Assembly: GCF_017353255.1 (NCBI RefSeq) | Contig: NZ_JAFMYU010000003.1 | Location: forward strand, 1 to 64,000 | DNA from: Fibrella aquatilis | GTDB taxonomy: Bacteria; Bacteroidota; Bacteroidia; Cytophagales; Spirosomataceae | DNA length: 64,000 bases | Direction of reading: 5' to 3' | In this document: piece after piece, positions 8,555 to 16,975 of the stretch | How the letters are laid out: each line of letters begins with the position of its first letter | Numbering within the stretch: position 1 is the first letter of the stretch | Translations under genes and position numbers: made by a program | Notes under the pieces: generated by a model | Database searches by the model: none | The model's input: only the letters and a program-made list of their open reading frames with translations | Told to the model about the DNA's origin: nothing

Positions 8555-9910
8555 ATGACCTTCAAAACCACAAACCCCTACACGGGCAAACACCTCGCTG
8601 ATTACCCAGCCTATACCGATGCTCAGATCGACAATCTGCTGACCAGGGCGGCAGCGCAGTTCGCCGACTGGTCCATGCGGTCATTCACCTACAGGGCCGA
8701 TTGTTTTCGGAGGTTGGCCGTCGTGTTGCGCCAACGGCACGACGAACTAGCCCTGCTGATGACCCACGAAATGGGCAAGATCCTGGCCGAGTCGCGGGCC
8801 GAAATTGAGAAGTGTGCCGCCCAGTGCGACTACTATGCCACCCACGCCGAGGCCATGCTCCACCCCGAAGCTATTGATACGGAGGCGCAACTGAGCGGCA
8901 TTAGTTATGAACCCATGGGCGTGGTGCTGGCCATTATGCCCTGGAATTTTCCCTTCTGGCAGGTGTTTCGCTATGCCGTACCAGCCCTGATGGCGGGTAA
9001 CGTGACGCTGCTGAAACCGGCCCCCAATACGCTGGGCTGCGGTTTGGCTATTGAAAATGCCTTCCGCGAAGCCGGATTTCCTGAGGGTGTGTTTGCCTGC
9101 CTGCTTGTCGACGTGCCCGCCCTGACTCCCATCATTGCCGACGACCGGATCAACATGATTACCCTCACAGGTAGCGAGCGGGCGGGGGCGTCAGTGGCGG
9201 CGCTGGCGGGGGCGAACATCAAAAAATGTGTGCTGGAACTGGGCGGCACCGATCCCCTGCTGGTACTGGCCGATGCCAACCTGGACGCCGCTGCCAAGGC
9301 TGCCGTTACCTCGCGCATGAGCAACGCCGGGCAGGTGTGCATTGCCGCCAAACGCTGGCTGGTGGAAGCCGCCGTGGCCGACGAGTTTACCCACCGCGTG
9401 GCCGACCTGATCCGCGCTATCCGCCAGGGAAACCCTCTCGACCCGGCCATTCAGATGGGACCCATTGCCCGCCCCGACCTGGCCGATACCCTGCGCCGGC
9501 AACTAACCACCGCCCAGGCGCAGGGAGCCCAGTTGCTGGTGAGTGGGTCAGGCGAAGGCACCCTGTTTGCACCCACGCTGCTAGGCAACGTGCGGCCCGA
9601 TAACATCGCTTTTCGGGAAGAAACCTTTGGCCCCCTGGCCGCCATCACCACCGTACGCGATGCCGAGGAAGCCATTCAGGTTGCCAATAAATCGCGTTAT
9701 GGCCTGAGCGCCGCCGTCTGGACTACCAACCTGGACCGCGCCGCGCAACTGGCCCGGCAGCTTCAGGTGGGCAGCGTCTTTGTCAATACCGTGGTGCGTT
9801 CCGACAGTCGGTTGCCAATTGGCGGGGTGAAAAAATCGGGTTATGGTCGCGAACTGGGGCCAACGGGTATTCGGGAATTCTGTGCCACAAAAACGCTTTT
9901 TGTGGCGTAA
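8555..9910 (+). CDS. NAD(P)-dependent aldehyde dehydrogenase, succinate-semialdehyde type
   Basis: A 451-residue aldehyde dehydrogenase. The oxyanion Asn lies in MPWNFPFW (N131), the cofactor motif LTGSERAG starts near 204, the general base Glu is in KCVLELGG (E228) and the catalytic Cys in NAGQVCIA (C262). The length and the C-terminal PIGGVKKSGYGRELG segment match the succinate-semialdehyde dehydrogenase (GabD/Sad-like) branch, so the likely reaction is oxidation of a short semialdehyde to the acid. No pathway partner is adjacent, so the substrate stays open. It stands alone between a terminator and a separately promoted gene. Confidence 0.92.
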   Translation: MTFKTTNPYTGKHLADYPAYTDAQIDNLLTRAAAQFADWSMRSFTYRADCFRRLAVVLRQRHDELALLMTHEMGKILAESRAEIEKCAAQCDYYATHAEAMLHPEAIDTEAQLSGISYEPMGVVLAIMPWNFPFWQVFRYAVPALMAGNVTLLKPAPNTLGCGLAIENAFREAGFPEGVFACLLVDVPALTPIIADDRINMITLTGSERAGASVAALAGANIKKCVLELGGTDPLLVLADANLDAAAKAAVTSRMSNAGQVCIAAKRWLVEAAVADEFTHRVADLIRAIRQGNPLDPAIQMGPIARPDLADTLRRQLTTAQAQGAQLLVSGSGEGTLFAPTLLGNVRPDNIAFREETFGPLAAITTVRDAEEAIQVANKSRYGLSAAVWTTNLDRAAQLARQLQVGSVFVNTVVRSDSRLPIGGVKKSGYGRELGPTGIREFCATKTLFVA

Positions 9911-9924
9911 GTGGGTTAACGCCG

Positions 9925-9934
9925 TACCTTCGCA
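9925..9934 (+). promoter_or_regulatory. Candidate Bacteroidota -7 box
   Basis: TACCTTCGCA matches the TAnnTTTG-type -7 element with one substitution and lies 3 bases before the ATG at 9938. The transcript would then be nearly leaderless. No clear -33 box is visible. Confidence 0.35.
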
Positions 9935-9937
9935 CTT

Positions 9938-10645
9938 ATGCAACTCTGGAAATTAATGGGCCTCGCAGGCTGTATGCAGGCTATGTCACTGGCCGCTTTG
10001 GGTCAGAGCATAGACGCTAACGTTCGGATCGGGCTTGATGCTGTGGCCGGGCTTCAGGTGTCTGACTACGGCCCTGTCAACGAAATACTGGTTCGCAATG
10101 GGTACAATGGCGTTCGGAGCAACAGTGCCCGGTTTGGTATTGGGGTGGCGCTTTGCGGTCCGCTGACGGGTAAGCTGCCCGTGCGGCTGGGGTTTCAGGC
10201 CATGATGAATACCAACGAAAACCTGTCGGGCAACAGCCGCACGTCGCTAACAGGCCTCAATACGCAGCTCAATCTGGAACTGGACGTGGTTAATAAGGGG
10301 GCGTTTATTGCTGGTCCACTCATTGGTATTGGTGTGCTAACCTCGACCATCGAAGCATCGAAAGACAACCAGGTGGGTGGTTTCAATAGCTACGTAGCAG
10401 GCAATGCAAAAGGCATCACGCTTCATCACCTTACGTTTCCGCTTAATATGGGCGGGCGGGTGTGGCTACGGATGCGCAACAACGCTGCCCAACAGCTAAA
10501 ACGACAGGGATTCTTTCTGGCAGGTGGTTATATGCTGGGCCTCGATGGCCAAAACTGGCACTGGGCCAACAACGTCAGCCTGCCCAACGGCCCTAGCCTC
10601 AACGCGGGTGGCTGGTACGTTCAACTTGGTTTCGGTGCCCGGTAA
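9938..10645 (+). CDS. Secreted or outer-membrane protein of unknown function
   Basis: A 235-residue protein with a signal peptide ending near AALGQS (residue 23). The mature part alternates polar and hydrophobic residues with many glycines (RFGIGVALCGPL, GPLIGIGVLTS) and ends in an aromatic-rich strand, WYVQLGFGAR. That is the pattern of a small outer-membrane beta-barrel. No named family recognised. It is followed by an inverted-repeat element and the TauE/SafE gene. Confidence 0.7.
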   Translation: MQLWKLMGLAGCMQAMSLAALGQSIDANVRIGLDAVAGLQVSDYGPVNEILVRNGYNGVRSNSARFGIGVALCGPLTGKLPVRLGFQAMMNTNENLSGNSRTSLTGLNTQLNLELDVVNKGAFIAGPLIGIGVLTSTIEASKDNQVGGFNSYVAGNAKGITLHHLTFPLNMGGRVWLRMRNNAAQQLKRQGFFLAGGYMLGLDGQNWHWANNVSLPNGPSLNAGGWYVQLGFGAR

Positions 10646-10657
10646 ACCGAAGTACTA

Positions 10658-10755
10658 TCAACACGGAGCCATGGAGAAGAGCACGGAGAACATGGAGTAA
10701 TTCTTTCTTCTGTCTGAAAACAATTCGGTGTCCTCCATGTCCTTCTCCGTGTTGA
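10658..10755. repeat. Intergenic inverted repeat, CACGGAG word type
   Basis: The left arm (10658-10697) reads TCAACACGGAG then two near-copies of a 20-base word containing CACGGAG and CATGGAG. The right arm (10733-10755) is the reverse complement of a one-copy version. The left arm therefore looks like a tandem duplication of the word. The element ends 13 bases before the next ATG. Confidence 0.7.
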
Positions 10756-10768
10756 CATTATCCCTGCT

Positions 10769-11566
10769 ATGAGCGTACAGGAATTGGTTGGGTACACGTC
10801 GGCCATTATGGTTGGGCTGGTGATTGGGCTGGCCGGGGGCGGCGGGTCTATCCTGACGGTGCCCATCTTCGTTTATATGTTTGGTATCCCAACCTTGCTG
10901 GCTACCACCTATTCGTTGTTTGTGGTAGGCACAACCTCGCTGGTAGGGTCGGTGAATCATATCCTGAAAAAACGCGTCGACCTGCGCGTAACGGGTGCTT
11001 TTGCTGTGCCGTCGTTTGCGTCGGTCTACCTCAGCCGTCGGTACCTGGTGCCCGCCCTGCCCGATCCGTTGTTGCAGTTTGGTACCTTCAGCCTGGCCAA
11101 AAGCGACGCCATGCTGCTCTTCTTCGCCTTTGTCATGCTCTTTGCCGCCCGCGCCATGATCCGGGCCAAACGGCCGGAGGTGGGCATGGCCAGTGATGGC
11201 CGCGTGCGATTTGGTACGCTGGCGCTGGATGGTCTGGCCGTGGGCCTGCTCACGGGCCTTATTGGTGCTGGCGGCGGGTTTCTGATCGTGCCCATGCTGG
11301 TGCTGTTGGCGGGACTACCTATTCACCGGGCCGTGGCCACGTCGGTGGTGATCATTGCCGTTAACTCCTTCGTGGGCTTCCTCGGCGACGTACAGCACGT
11401 GCCCATGCGCTGGGGTTTCCTGCTGCCATTTACGGGCCTGTCTATTCTGGGCATCTTCCTGGGCATGTACCTCTCGCGGTTTATTGCTCCCGAAAAACTC
11501 CGCAAAGGCTTCGGCTGGTTTGTGTTGCTGGTGGCCATGTACATGATTGCGCGGGAGGTGCTGTAA
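10769..11566 (+). CDS. TauE/SafE family sulfite/sulfur-compound exporter
   Basis: A 265-residue inner-membrane protein with about eight hydrophobic helices and the two internally related glycine-rich motifs of the TauE/SafE family: GLAGGGGSILTVPIF near the N terminus and GLIGAGGGFLIVPML in the second half. The family moves sulfite, sulfoacetate or related anions. Its place just before an MBL-rhodanese sulfur enzyme and two YeeE/YedE transporters in the same direction supports a role in sulfur oxyanion export. The substrate is inferred from context. Confidence 0.9.
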   Translation: MSVQELVGYTSAIMVGLVIGLAGGGGSILTVPIFVYMFGIPTLLATTYSLFVVGTTSLVGSVNHILKKRVDLRVTGAFAVPSFASVYLSRRYLVPALPDPLLQFGTFSLAKSDAMLLFFAFVMLFAARAMIRAKRPEVGMASDGRVRFGTLALDGLAVGLLTGLIGAGGGFLIVPMLVLLAGLPIHRAVATSVVIIAVNSFVGFLGDVQHVPMRWGFLLPFTGLSILGIFLGMYLSRFIAPEKLRKGFGWFVLLVAMYMIAREVL

Positions 11567-11571
11567 CGGAC

Positions 11572-11649
11572 AAGCAAGAGGTAAGAAGCAAGAGGCAAGA
11601 TGTTCTTTGAAGACGCTTCTTGCCTCTTGTTTCTCGCCTCTTGCTTCTC
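11572..11649. repeat. Intergenic inverted repeat, AAGCAAGAGG word type
   Basis: The left arm consists of AAGCAAGAGGTAAGAAGC and AAGAGGCAAG words, the right arm of CTTGCCTCTTG and CGCCTCTTGCTTCT. It starts 6 bases after the stop codon of the TauE/SafE gene. The core AGAGGCAAGA reappears in the long hairpin at 41070-41179. Confidence 0.75.
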
Positions 11650-11709
11650 CACAAGGACCTAAACCTCCTCCGAAACTGTTTCTGACCTATTACGGAATAC
11701 GACTGACCT

Positions 11710-13116
11710 ATGATTATTGAGCAACTGTATACGGGCTGTCTGGCGCAGGGGGCCTATTATATTGAAAGCAACGGCGAGGCGGCCATCATTGACCCGCTCC
11801 GCGAAACTGCACCCTACGTGCGCAAAGCAGAGAAGGCCGGGGCCAGCATCAAGTATATTTTCGAGACCCACTTCCACGCCGATTTTGTGTCAGGGCATAT
11901 CGACCTGGCCAAAAAAACGGGGGCTACCATTGTCTACGGAGCCAATGCCAACACAGCTTATGAAGTGCATCATGCCACCGATGGTGAGGTGTTTAGGTTG
12001 GGTGAGGTGTTTATTAAAGCCCTGCACACCCCCGGCCACACCCTCGAATCGACGACGTATTTGCTCATGGACGAAACCGGGCGTGAACACGCTATCTTCA
12101 CCGGCGACACCCTCTTCATCGGCGACGTGGGCCGCCCCGATCTGGCGATTAAAGGCGACCTGACCGAGCGCGACCTGGCGGGAATGCTCTACGACAGTCT
12201 GCACACCAAGATCATGCCCCTGCCCGACGACGTGATCGTGTATCCGGCCCACGGCGCGGGGTCGGCCTGTGGGAAAAACATGAGCAAAGAAACCACCGAC
12301 ACGCTGGGTAATCAGAAGTTATTCAACTACGCCCTCCGTGCCCATTCCAAAGACCAGTTTATTGAACAGGTACTTGACGGGCTGAGCAAGGCTCCGGCCT
12401 ATTTTGCCCAAAACGCCCGGCTGAATAAAGAAGGGTACGAGTCAATTGACCGGGTGATGCAGCGGGGTAGTCAGGCACTGTCGGCAGCGGCATTCGAGGC
12501 GGCGGTTAATGAAACCGGTGCGCTCATGCTCGACGTGCGCGAGGCGGCCGATTTTGCCAAGGGCTTCATTCCCAACAGCATTAACATCGGCCTCAACGGG
12601 CAGTTTGCGCCCTGGGTAGGTGCGCTCATTCCCGATCTGAAGCAGCCCATTGCGCTCATTACTCCCGTGGGCCTGGAGAAAGAAACCGTGTTGCGGTTGG
12701 CCCGCGTGGGCTACGATCAGTGCATCGGCTACCTCGAAGGCGGTTTCGAGGCCTGGCAAGCCACTGGTAATGAGATAGATGCTATTGAGTCAATAACTGC
12801 CGACGAGTTCATTCAGCGACTGGCCGCTAACCCTCAGGCTCCCATTCTCGACGTGCGGAAGCCCGCCGAGTTTGACGCAGAGCACCTGACCACTGCCGAA
12901 AACAGCCCGCTTGATACCCTCAACGACCATCTCGCCGGCATCAGTCATACCGAGCCGGTGTACGTGCATTGCGCGGGCGGCTACCGCTCTATGGTGGCCA
13001 ATTCAATCCTGAAAGCCCGTGGTTTCGACAATGTGGTCAACGTGGAAGGTGGCTTGGCTGCTGTTAAAAAAGCTGCTCCGGAATTGTTGCGTGTTAATGA
13101 GTCTAACCTGCATTGA
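11710..13116 (+). CDS. MBL-fold hydrolase with two rhodanese domains (persulfide dioxygenase/sulfurtransferase-like)
   Basis: A 468-residue fusion. Residues 1-230 form a metallo-beta-lactamase domain of the ETHE1/CstB type, with metal motif THFHADFVSGH (H54, H56, D58, later H63), then HTPGHT and FTGDTLFIGD. The position after D58 is Phe where the general motif has His. Two rhodanese modules follow. The first (about 260-350) has lost its cysteine loop and reads ITPVGLEKE there; the second (about 365-460) keeps VHCAGGYRS. Known relatives oxidise persulfides to sulfite or make thiosulfate, which fits the sulfur transporters on both sides. A single catalytic cysteine remains for sulfur transfer. 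Confidence 0.9.
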   Translation: MIIEQLYTGCLAQGAYYIESNGEAAIIDPLRETAPYVRKAEKAGASIKYIFETHFHADFVSGHIDLAKKTGATIVYGANANTAYEVHHATDGEVFRLGEVFIKALHTPGHTLESTTYLLMDETGREHAIFTGDTLFIGDVGRPDLAIKGDLTERDLAGMLYDSLHTKIMPLPDDVIVYPAHGAGSACGKNMSKETTDTLGNQKLFNYALRAHSKDQFIEQVLDGLSKAPAYFAQNARLNKEGYESIDRVMQRGSQALSAAAFEAAVNETGALMLDVREAADFAKGFIPNSINIGLNGQFAPWVGALIPDLKQPIALITPVGLEKETVLRLARVGYDQCIGYLEGGFEAWQATGNEIDAIESITADEFIQRLAANPQAPILDVRKPAEFDAEHLTTAENSPLDTLNDHLAGISHTEPVYVHCAGGYRSMVANSILKARGFDNVVNVEGGLAAVKKAAPELLRVNESNLH

Positions 13117-13171
13117 CGGTCCCTGCTTGGGTGCTTGTAGCAGTAGTAAATACCAATTTTATCCAACACTC

Positions 13172-13747
13172 ATGATCGATTTTCTTAGGCAGCCCTGGCC
13201 CTGGTATGTGGCCGGGCCGCTCATTGGCCTTACCGTGCCCACGCTGCTCATGTTGGGCAACCGGGCCTTTGGTATTTCGTCGTCACTACGGCACATCTGC
13301 GCGGCCTGTATGCCCGCTAATCTCGATTTTTTCACCTACGACTGGCGCAAAGAAGCCTGGAACCTCTGGTTTGTGGGTGGCATCCTGGTAGGTGGTTTCG
13401 TGGGTGGTGTTCTGCTCACCAATCCCCAGGCCATGACCATTGCCCCCGCCACCGTGCAGGCCTTGCAGGCGCTCGGCATCCGCGATTTTGGGTCAGGTTT
13501 GCTGCCTACCGACCTGTTTAACTGGAGTAACCTGCTCACGTTCAAAGGCCTGATTTTCTTTGTCTTCGGTGGTTTTCTGGTGGGCTTCGGCACGCGCTGG
13601 GCCGGTGGCTGCACGTCGGGCCATGCCATCATGGGTCTGTCGAATTTGCAATGGCCGTCGCTGGTGGCCACGGTCAGTTTCATGGTGGGTGGCTTCGCCA
13701 TGACGCACCTCGGCCTACCCTGGCTCATGAAACTAGCTGGATTTTGA
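13172..13747 (+). CDS. YeeE/YedE family sulfur transporter, first half
   Basis: A 191-residue inner-membrane protein. I place the start at 13172 ([13 protein letters not shown]), because a longer reading from 13019 would overlap the MBL-rhodanese gene by about 100 bases in another frame. It has several membrane helices and the conserved cysteine motif GGCTSGH, the site through which YeeE/YedE proteins (DUF395) pass thiosulfate or related sulfur. An extra CAACMP motif lies near residue 37. The next gene, 21 bases away, supplies the other half of the pair. Confidence 0.9.
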   Translation: MIDFLRQPWPWYVAGPLIGLTVPTLLMLGNRAFGISSSLRHICAACMPANLDFFTYDWRKEAWNLWFVGGILVGGFVGGVLLTNPQAMTIAPATVQALQALGIRDFGSGLLPTDLFNWSNLLTFKGLIFFVFGGFLVGFGTRWAGGCTSGHAIMGLSNLQWPSLVATVSFMVGGFAMTHLGLPWLMKLAGF

Positions 13748-13768
13748 CACAATCAATACAACCTCACG

Positions 13769-14224
13769 ATGAATACTCAAGTCGACGTAATTGAAACGCC
13801 TGTTAGCCGCAAACGCCCGGTTGGTAACTGGGTCTATGGCGTGGTGGGCCTGCTGTTAGGTATCGTTTTCGTGAAGGCTGAAATCATCTCTTGGTTTCGC
13901 ATTCAGGAAATGTTCCGTCTTGACTCGTTCCACATGTACGGCGTCATTGGCTCGGCCGTGCTGACCGGTATGCTGTCTGTACAGCTTATTAAACGATTCA
14001 ATGTCAAGACGTTAGATGGCAATAGAATTGCCATTGCCCCGAAGAAATTCAAACCCGGACAGATCTACGGCGGGCTGCTGTTTGGTTTTGGCTGGGCCAT
14101 CACGGGGGCCTGTCCGGGGCCGCTTTTCGCCCAGATAGGCGCGGGCTTCGGCGTCATCTCCGTCACCCTCCTCAGCGCCATCGTCGGCACGTGGGTGTAT
14201 GGCGCAGTACGTAGTGGTAAGTGA
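13769..14224 (+). CDS. YeeE/YedE family sulfur transporter, second half (DUF6691-like)
   Basis: A 151-residue membrane protein with about four helices and the motif GWAITGACPGPLFAQIG, whose cysteine corresponds to the sulfur relay residue of the family. In many bacteria two short YeeE/YedE proteins sit beside MBL-rhodanese genes, as here. The last codons (SGK, stop) lie within the left arm of the inverted repeat at 14213, so the C-terminal residues are repeat-derived. Confidence 0.9.
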   Translation: MNTQVDVIETPVSRKRPVGNWVYGVVGLLLGIVFVKAEIISWFRIQEMFRLDSFHMYGVIGSAVLTGMLSVQLIKRFNVKTLDGNRIAIAPKKFKPGQIYGGLLFGFGWAITGACPGPLFAQIGAGFGVISVTLLSAIVGTWVYGAVRSGK

Positions 14225-14296
14225 TGAGTTTGCTGCCGCCAGCATATTGCTCTGGCGGCAGCAAACTCATCACTTACCACTCATCACTTACCACTA
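14213..14296. repeat. Intergenic inverted repeat with GCTGCCGCCAG core and GTGGTAAGTGATGAG arms
   Basis: TAGTGGTAAGTGATGAG then TTTGCTGCCGCCAG is mirrored by CTGGCGGCAGCAAA and CTCATCACTTACCACT, a perfect stem of about 30 bases with a 9-base loop. An extra CATCACTTACCACT copy follows the right arm. The stop codon of the upstream YeeE/YedE gene is inside the left arm. The core is shared with elements at 29473 and 33738. Confidence 0.9.
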
Positions 14297-14301
14297 TTTT
14301 T

Positions 14302-14622
14302 TCATCTTCCCGGATTTTCATCCATTCCTAGCCTGGGTAGGGGCGGGTTGAGGAGTTTTGGGAGCACTTTTACTCTGAACACGCGGGCACCGCCCACGTC
14401 GAAATCGCAGGTGTAGAAGCCGCGTTCTTTCACGCCCCGGTATACAGCGGTGTAGTTTACTTTGGCGGGCCAGCCGTTAAACGCCAGTTCACCCGTGATG
14501 GCGTCGACGGCTTTGCGGAGGTTAGAGAAATACACTACGGTAGGCTCGCGGTGACGCAGGCTGTTCAACGAACCGATGGGCGAAACGGTTACTTCATAGA
14601 TCGTGAGCGATTGACTGCGCAT
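14302..14622 (-). CDS. Small cytoplasmic protein of unknown function
   Basis: A 106-residue protein without signal peptide or membrane segment. It is basic, with alternating strands (TVVYFSNLRKAVDAI, KVNYTAVYRGVKERGF), suggesting a small alpha/beta fold. No family recognised. It converges with the YeeE/YedE gene and stands alone; about 200 bases with no other gene separate it from pdhB. Base composition and codon use resemble the neighbours. Moderate confidence that it is expressed. Confidence 0.55.
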   Translation of the reverse strand: MRSQSLTIYEVTVSPIGSLNSLRHREPTVVYFSNLRKAVDAITGELAFNGWPAKVNYTAVYRGVKERGFYTCDFDVGGARVFRVKVLPKLLNPPLPRLGMDENPGR

Positions 14623-14765
14623 GAATTTTGTGGTTAAAATATGAGGATTTTTAGATAGGCATTTGACAAATTATCAAACTATTTTCCAAATCCACTCAAA
14701 TTCCAGCTGGCGTAATTTTTGCGGATGCTATCCTTCGGGCAACGGAGCGAAAATAAATTTTGCCA

Positions 14766-14799
14766 CTAAAAAAGCGCCGTCCCACTGGGGGCGGCGCTT
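14766..14799 (-). terminator. Intrinsic terminator after pdhB
   Basis: On the minus strand AAGCGCCG pairs with CGGCGCTT around a 12-base loop, followed by a run of six T. It lies 28 bases past the pdhB stop codon. Confidence 0.85.
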
Positions 14800-14826
14800 C
14801 TTGAAAACGAATCATAATCGGCCTGA

Positions 14827-15807
14827 TTAGCGCTTATACATCACCGAATCAACGGCTTCGAGCGTGCGCTTCAGGCTGGGTAAAATGGCCTCAATCAGCG
14901 TGGGCGCGTAGGGGAGGGGCAAATCGAGGCTGTTAACCCGAATCACGGGCGCGTCGAGGTAGTCGAACGCGTAGCGCTGAATGTTATACGTCAGTTCCGA
15001 CGAGATCGCCGCCAGGGGCCAGGCTTCTTCCACGATCACGCAGCGGTTGGTTTTCTTCACCGAATTGAGAATTGTTTCATAGTCGATGGGGCGCACCGTA
15101 CGCAGGTCGATCACCTCGGCCGAGATATTGTTTTTGGCCAGTTCGTCGGCGGCGGCGAGGGCCACTTTCATGATCTTGCCGAACGAGACAATGGTGACGT
15201 CAGTGCCTTCGCGCACCACATGCGCCTGTCCCAGTGGAATAAGGTATTCCTCTTCGGGCACCTCGCCCTTATCTCCGTACATCAACTCCGACTCCATGAA
15301 GATCACGGGGTCGTTGTCGCGGATCGAGCTTTTTAGCAGGCCCTTGGCGTCGTAGGGGTTAGAGGGAACGACCACTTTCAGGCCGGGCGTATTGGCAAAC
15401 CAGTTCTCGAAATTTTGTGAGTGCTGGCTCGAGAGCATACCCGCGTTGCCGGTTGGTCCGCGAAACACGATGGGGCACGAATACTGCCCACCCGACATCG
15501 ACATGATCTTGGCCGCAGAGTTAATCACCTGATCAATAGCCACTAACGAGAAATTGAACGTCATAAACTCGATTACCGGTCGCAGCCCGTTAATGGCCGA
15601 CCCCACACCGATACCGGCAAAACCAAGCTCGGCAATGGGCGTGTCGATCACGCGTTCGGCGCCAAACTCGTCGAGCATACCCTGGCTCACTTTGTAGGCA
15701 CCGTTGTATTCGGCCACTTCTTCGCCCATCAGGTAAACAAGCGGGTCGCGGCGCATTTCTTCCGTCAGGGCCTCGCGCAGGGCTTCGCGGAATTGTATTT
15801 CTCTCAT
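14827..15807 (-). CDS. pdhB: Pyruvate dehydrogenase E1 component, beta subunit
   Basis: A 326-residue transketolase-type E1 beta subunit (MREIQFREALREAL at the N terminus, GEEVAEYNGAYKVSQG near residue 28, IDTPIAELGFAGIGVG near 55). With E1 alpha it carries out the thiamine-diphosphate-dependent decarboxylation of pyruvate that feeds acetyl-CoA synthesis. The C-terminal domain contains VDLRTVRPID and VIVEEAWPLA, typical of the family. The alpha, E2 and E3 genes are not in the window. It is monocistronic, with a promoter and a terminator of its own. Confidence 0.95.
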   Translation of the reverse strand: MREIQFREALREALTEEMRRDPLVYLMGEEVAEYNGAYKVSQGMLDEFGAERVIDTPIAELGFAGIGVGSAINGLRPVIEFMTFNFSLVAIDQVINSAAKIMSMSGGQYSCPIVFRGPTGNAGMLSSQHSQNFENWFANTPGLKVVVPSNPYDAKGLLKSSIRDNDPVIFMESELMYGDKGEVPEEEYLIPLGQAHVVREGTDVTIVSFGKIMKVALAAADELAKNNISAEVIDLRTVRPIDYETILNSVKKTNRCVIVEEAWPLAAISSELTYNIQRYAFDYLDAPVIRVNSLDLPLPYAPTLIEAILPSLKRTLEAVDSVMYKR

Positions 15808-15875
15808 GGATCAGTGCGTTGTAAGCTGCTTACGAACCGAACGGACGGGCAGTCCGGCCCGTTCAGAAATTCGCC

Positions 15876-15906
15876 CAAAATTAGCACAGGAAGCCCAGAG
15901 TGGCAA
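15876..15906 (-). promoter_or_regulatory. Candidate pdhB promoter
   Basis: On the minus strand TTG (15906-15904), a 20-base spacer and TAATTTTG (15883-15876) match the Bacteroidota -33/-7 pattern TTG-N~20-TAnnTTTG. The ~60-base leader that follows holds a GC-rich hairpin-like segment near 15834-15866. Confidence 0.5.
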
Positions 15907-16056
15907 TTCAGCTAGGACATAGCCACAACTGATTACCTCTTTCGCTTTGAGCACCATCGCCCTGATGTTGACTTGTATCTGTTGTAGCAGCTACTATTTC
16001 TCGACAGCAAAGCAGCGGTGTATGCACGAGTAGTAACGGCGGCATTGTGAAAGCTG

Positions 16057-16521
16057 TCAGGATTCCATAACCTGAAATGCCACTGGATCTATAACAGGCA
16101 GAATTGCTTGTTGCCACTGTGTCCCCAATAATCGTTCAAAAAGGATACCGCGCGTAGTGGACACTGAAATAGAATTGAGCGTTGCTGCCAAACCGGTGGG
16201 CAATGTACCCGGTTTGCTTACCAGATCAGGCTGTTGCTGTAACCATAGCTTATAGCCAGCCAGCCTATATTGACAATCAACTGTCAATTCGGCTACTGGT
16301 GTTTGCGCACCGCTAACCGCCATGGTAACCTGCACTTCAACGATCCAGTCTTCGGTATCTGCCAATCGTAAATGTTGTAGTTGTATACTGAACTCAACAG
16401 CCTCAGGTGAGCCATCAGACTGCTCATTGATGGTAAATGCCTTTACCCGGACAGCCCGGATTTGAAAGCCCATACCGGCAGATTGCTCAGGCATTACTAT
16501 GTCTTTTCGACGGTTTGCCAC
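16057..16521 (-). CDS. SecB-like chaperone of a toxin-antitoxin-chaperone (TAC) module
   Basis: A 154-residue acidic protein. Its first half is a run of alternating strands (FQIRAVRVKAFTI, WIVEVQVTMAVSG, ELTVDCQYRLAGY). The end carries STTRGILFERLLGT and LPVIDP, resembling the SecB-like C-terminal helix and the LPPVNP-type tail as I remember them. It is the last of three minus-strand genes, 18 bases after the antitoxin. In mycobacterial TAC systems the order is the same (HigB toxin, HigA antitoxin, SecB-like chaperone), and the chaperone protects an aggregation-prone antitoxin. The assignment rests on gene order plus weak sequence resemblance. An alternative start is M10 at 16494. Confidence 0.6.
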   Translation of the reverse strand: MANRRKDIVMPEQSAGMGFQIRAVRVKAFTINEQSDGSPEAVEFSIQLQHLRLADTEDWIVEVQVTMAVSGAQTPVAELTVDCQYRLAGYKLWLQQQPDLVSKPGTLPTGLAATLNSISVSTTRGILFERLLGTQWQQAILPVIDPVAFQVMES

Positions 16522-16539
16522 AGTAGGTTGTTTTGTTCT

Positions 16540-16956
16540 TTAATGGGCCTGCGTTTCATGATGTTCCGACGGTTGCACAATGCCTGTCTGAAAACTCTCG
16601 TAGTTTATCAAATCAGACTCCTGTCTATAACTTGCTATCGCTATCCGTTCATAACGGGCCACTTGTCTGGCCACTGGTTTGGGCTCCTCTTTAACGCATA
16701 GCAGCTTTACTCCCAATACATGGCTTAAGTCACTCAACGTATCGATAGTGAAATTGTGTGTGCCGCTTAGCCATTTGCTGATTTCGGAAGGTTGCTTGTT
16801 GAGTTTGATTGCCAGATCTTTCTGCGCCCAACCCTTAGCATCTAAAGCGTCTGCGATACGGGCGGCTAGCATCATGCGGTCATGAATGCGTTGTTCCTGC
16901 TGCGGATTGACCGTAGCGAGCAGGTCATTAATGATGTCCATAAGAGGGTATATCAA
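16540..16956 (-). CDS. HigA-like helix-turn-helix antitoxin with C-terminal extension
   Basis: A 138-residue XRE-type DNA-binding protein. The helix-turn-helix is at about residues 42-75 (WAQKDLAIKLNKQPSEISKW, then LSGTHNFTIDTL). About 45 residues follow the DNA-binding domain and contain YERIAIASYRQESDLINYE. In TAC systems a tail at this position acts as the chaperone-addiction segment. The gene starts 19 bases after the toxin stop, and toxin-first order is typical of higBA. It would repress the operon and neutralise the toxin; both roles are inferred from family and context. Confidence 0.8.
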   Translation of the reverse strand: MIYPLMDIINDLLATVNPQQEQRIHDRMMLAARIADALDAKGWAQKDLAIKLNKQPSEISKWLSGTHNFTIDTLSDLSHVLGVKLLCVKEEPKPVARQVARYERIAIASYRQESDLINYESFQTGIVQPSEHHETQAH

Positions 16957-16975
16957 CTAGGAAAAAAAGTGTGAT

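Noticed and set aside
15834-15866. Riboswitch in the pdhB leader
   Set aside because: Only a short GC-rich hairpin-like segment is present; I see no conserved aptamer pattern.
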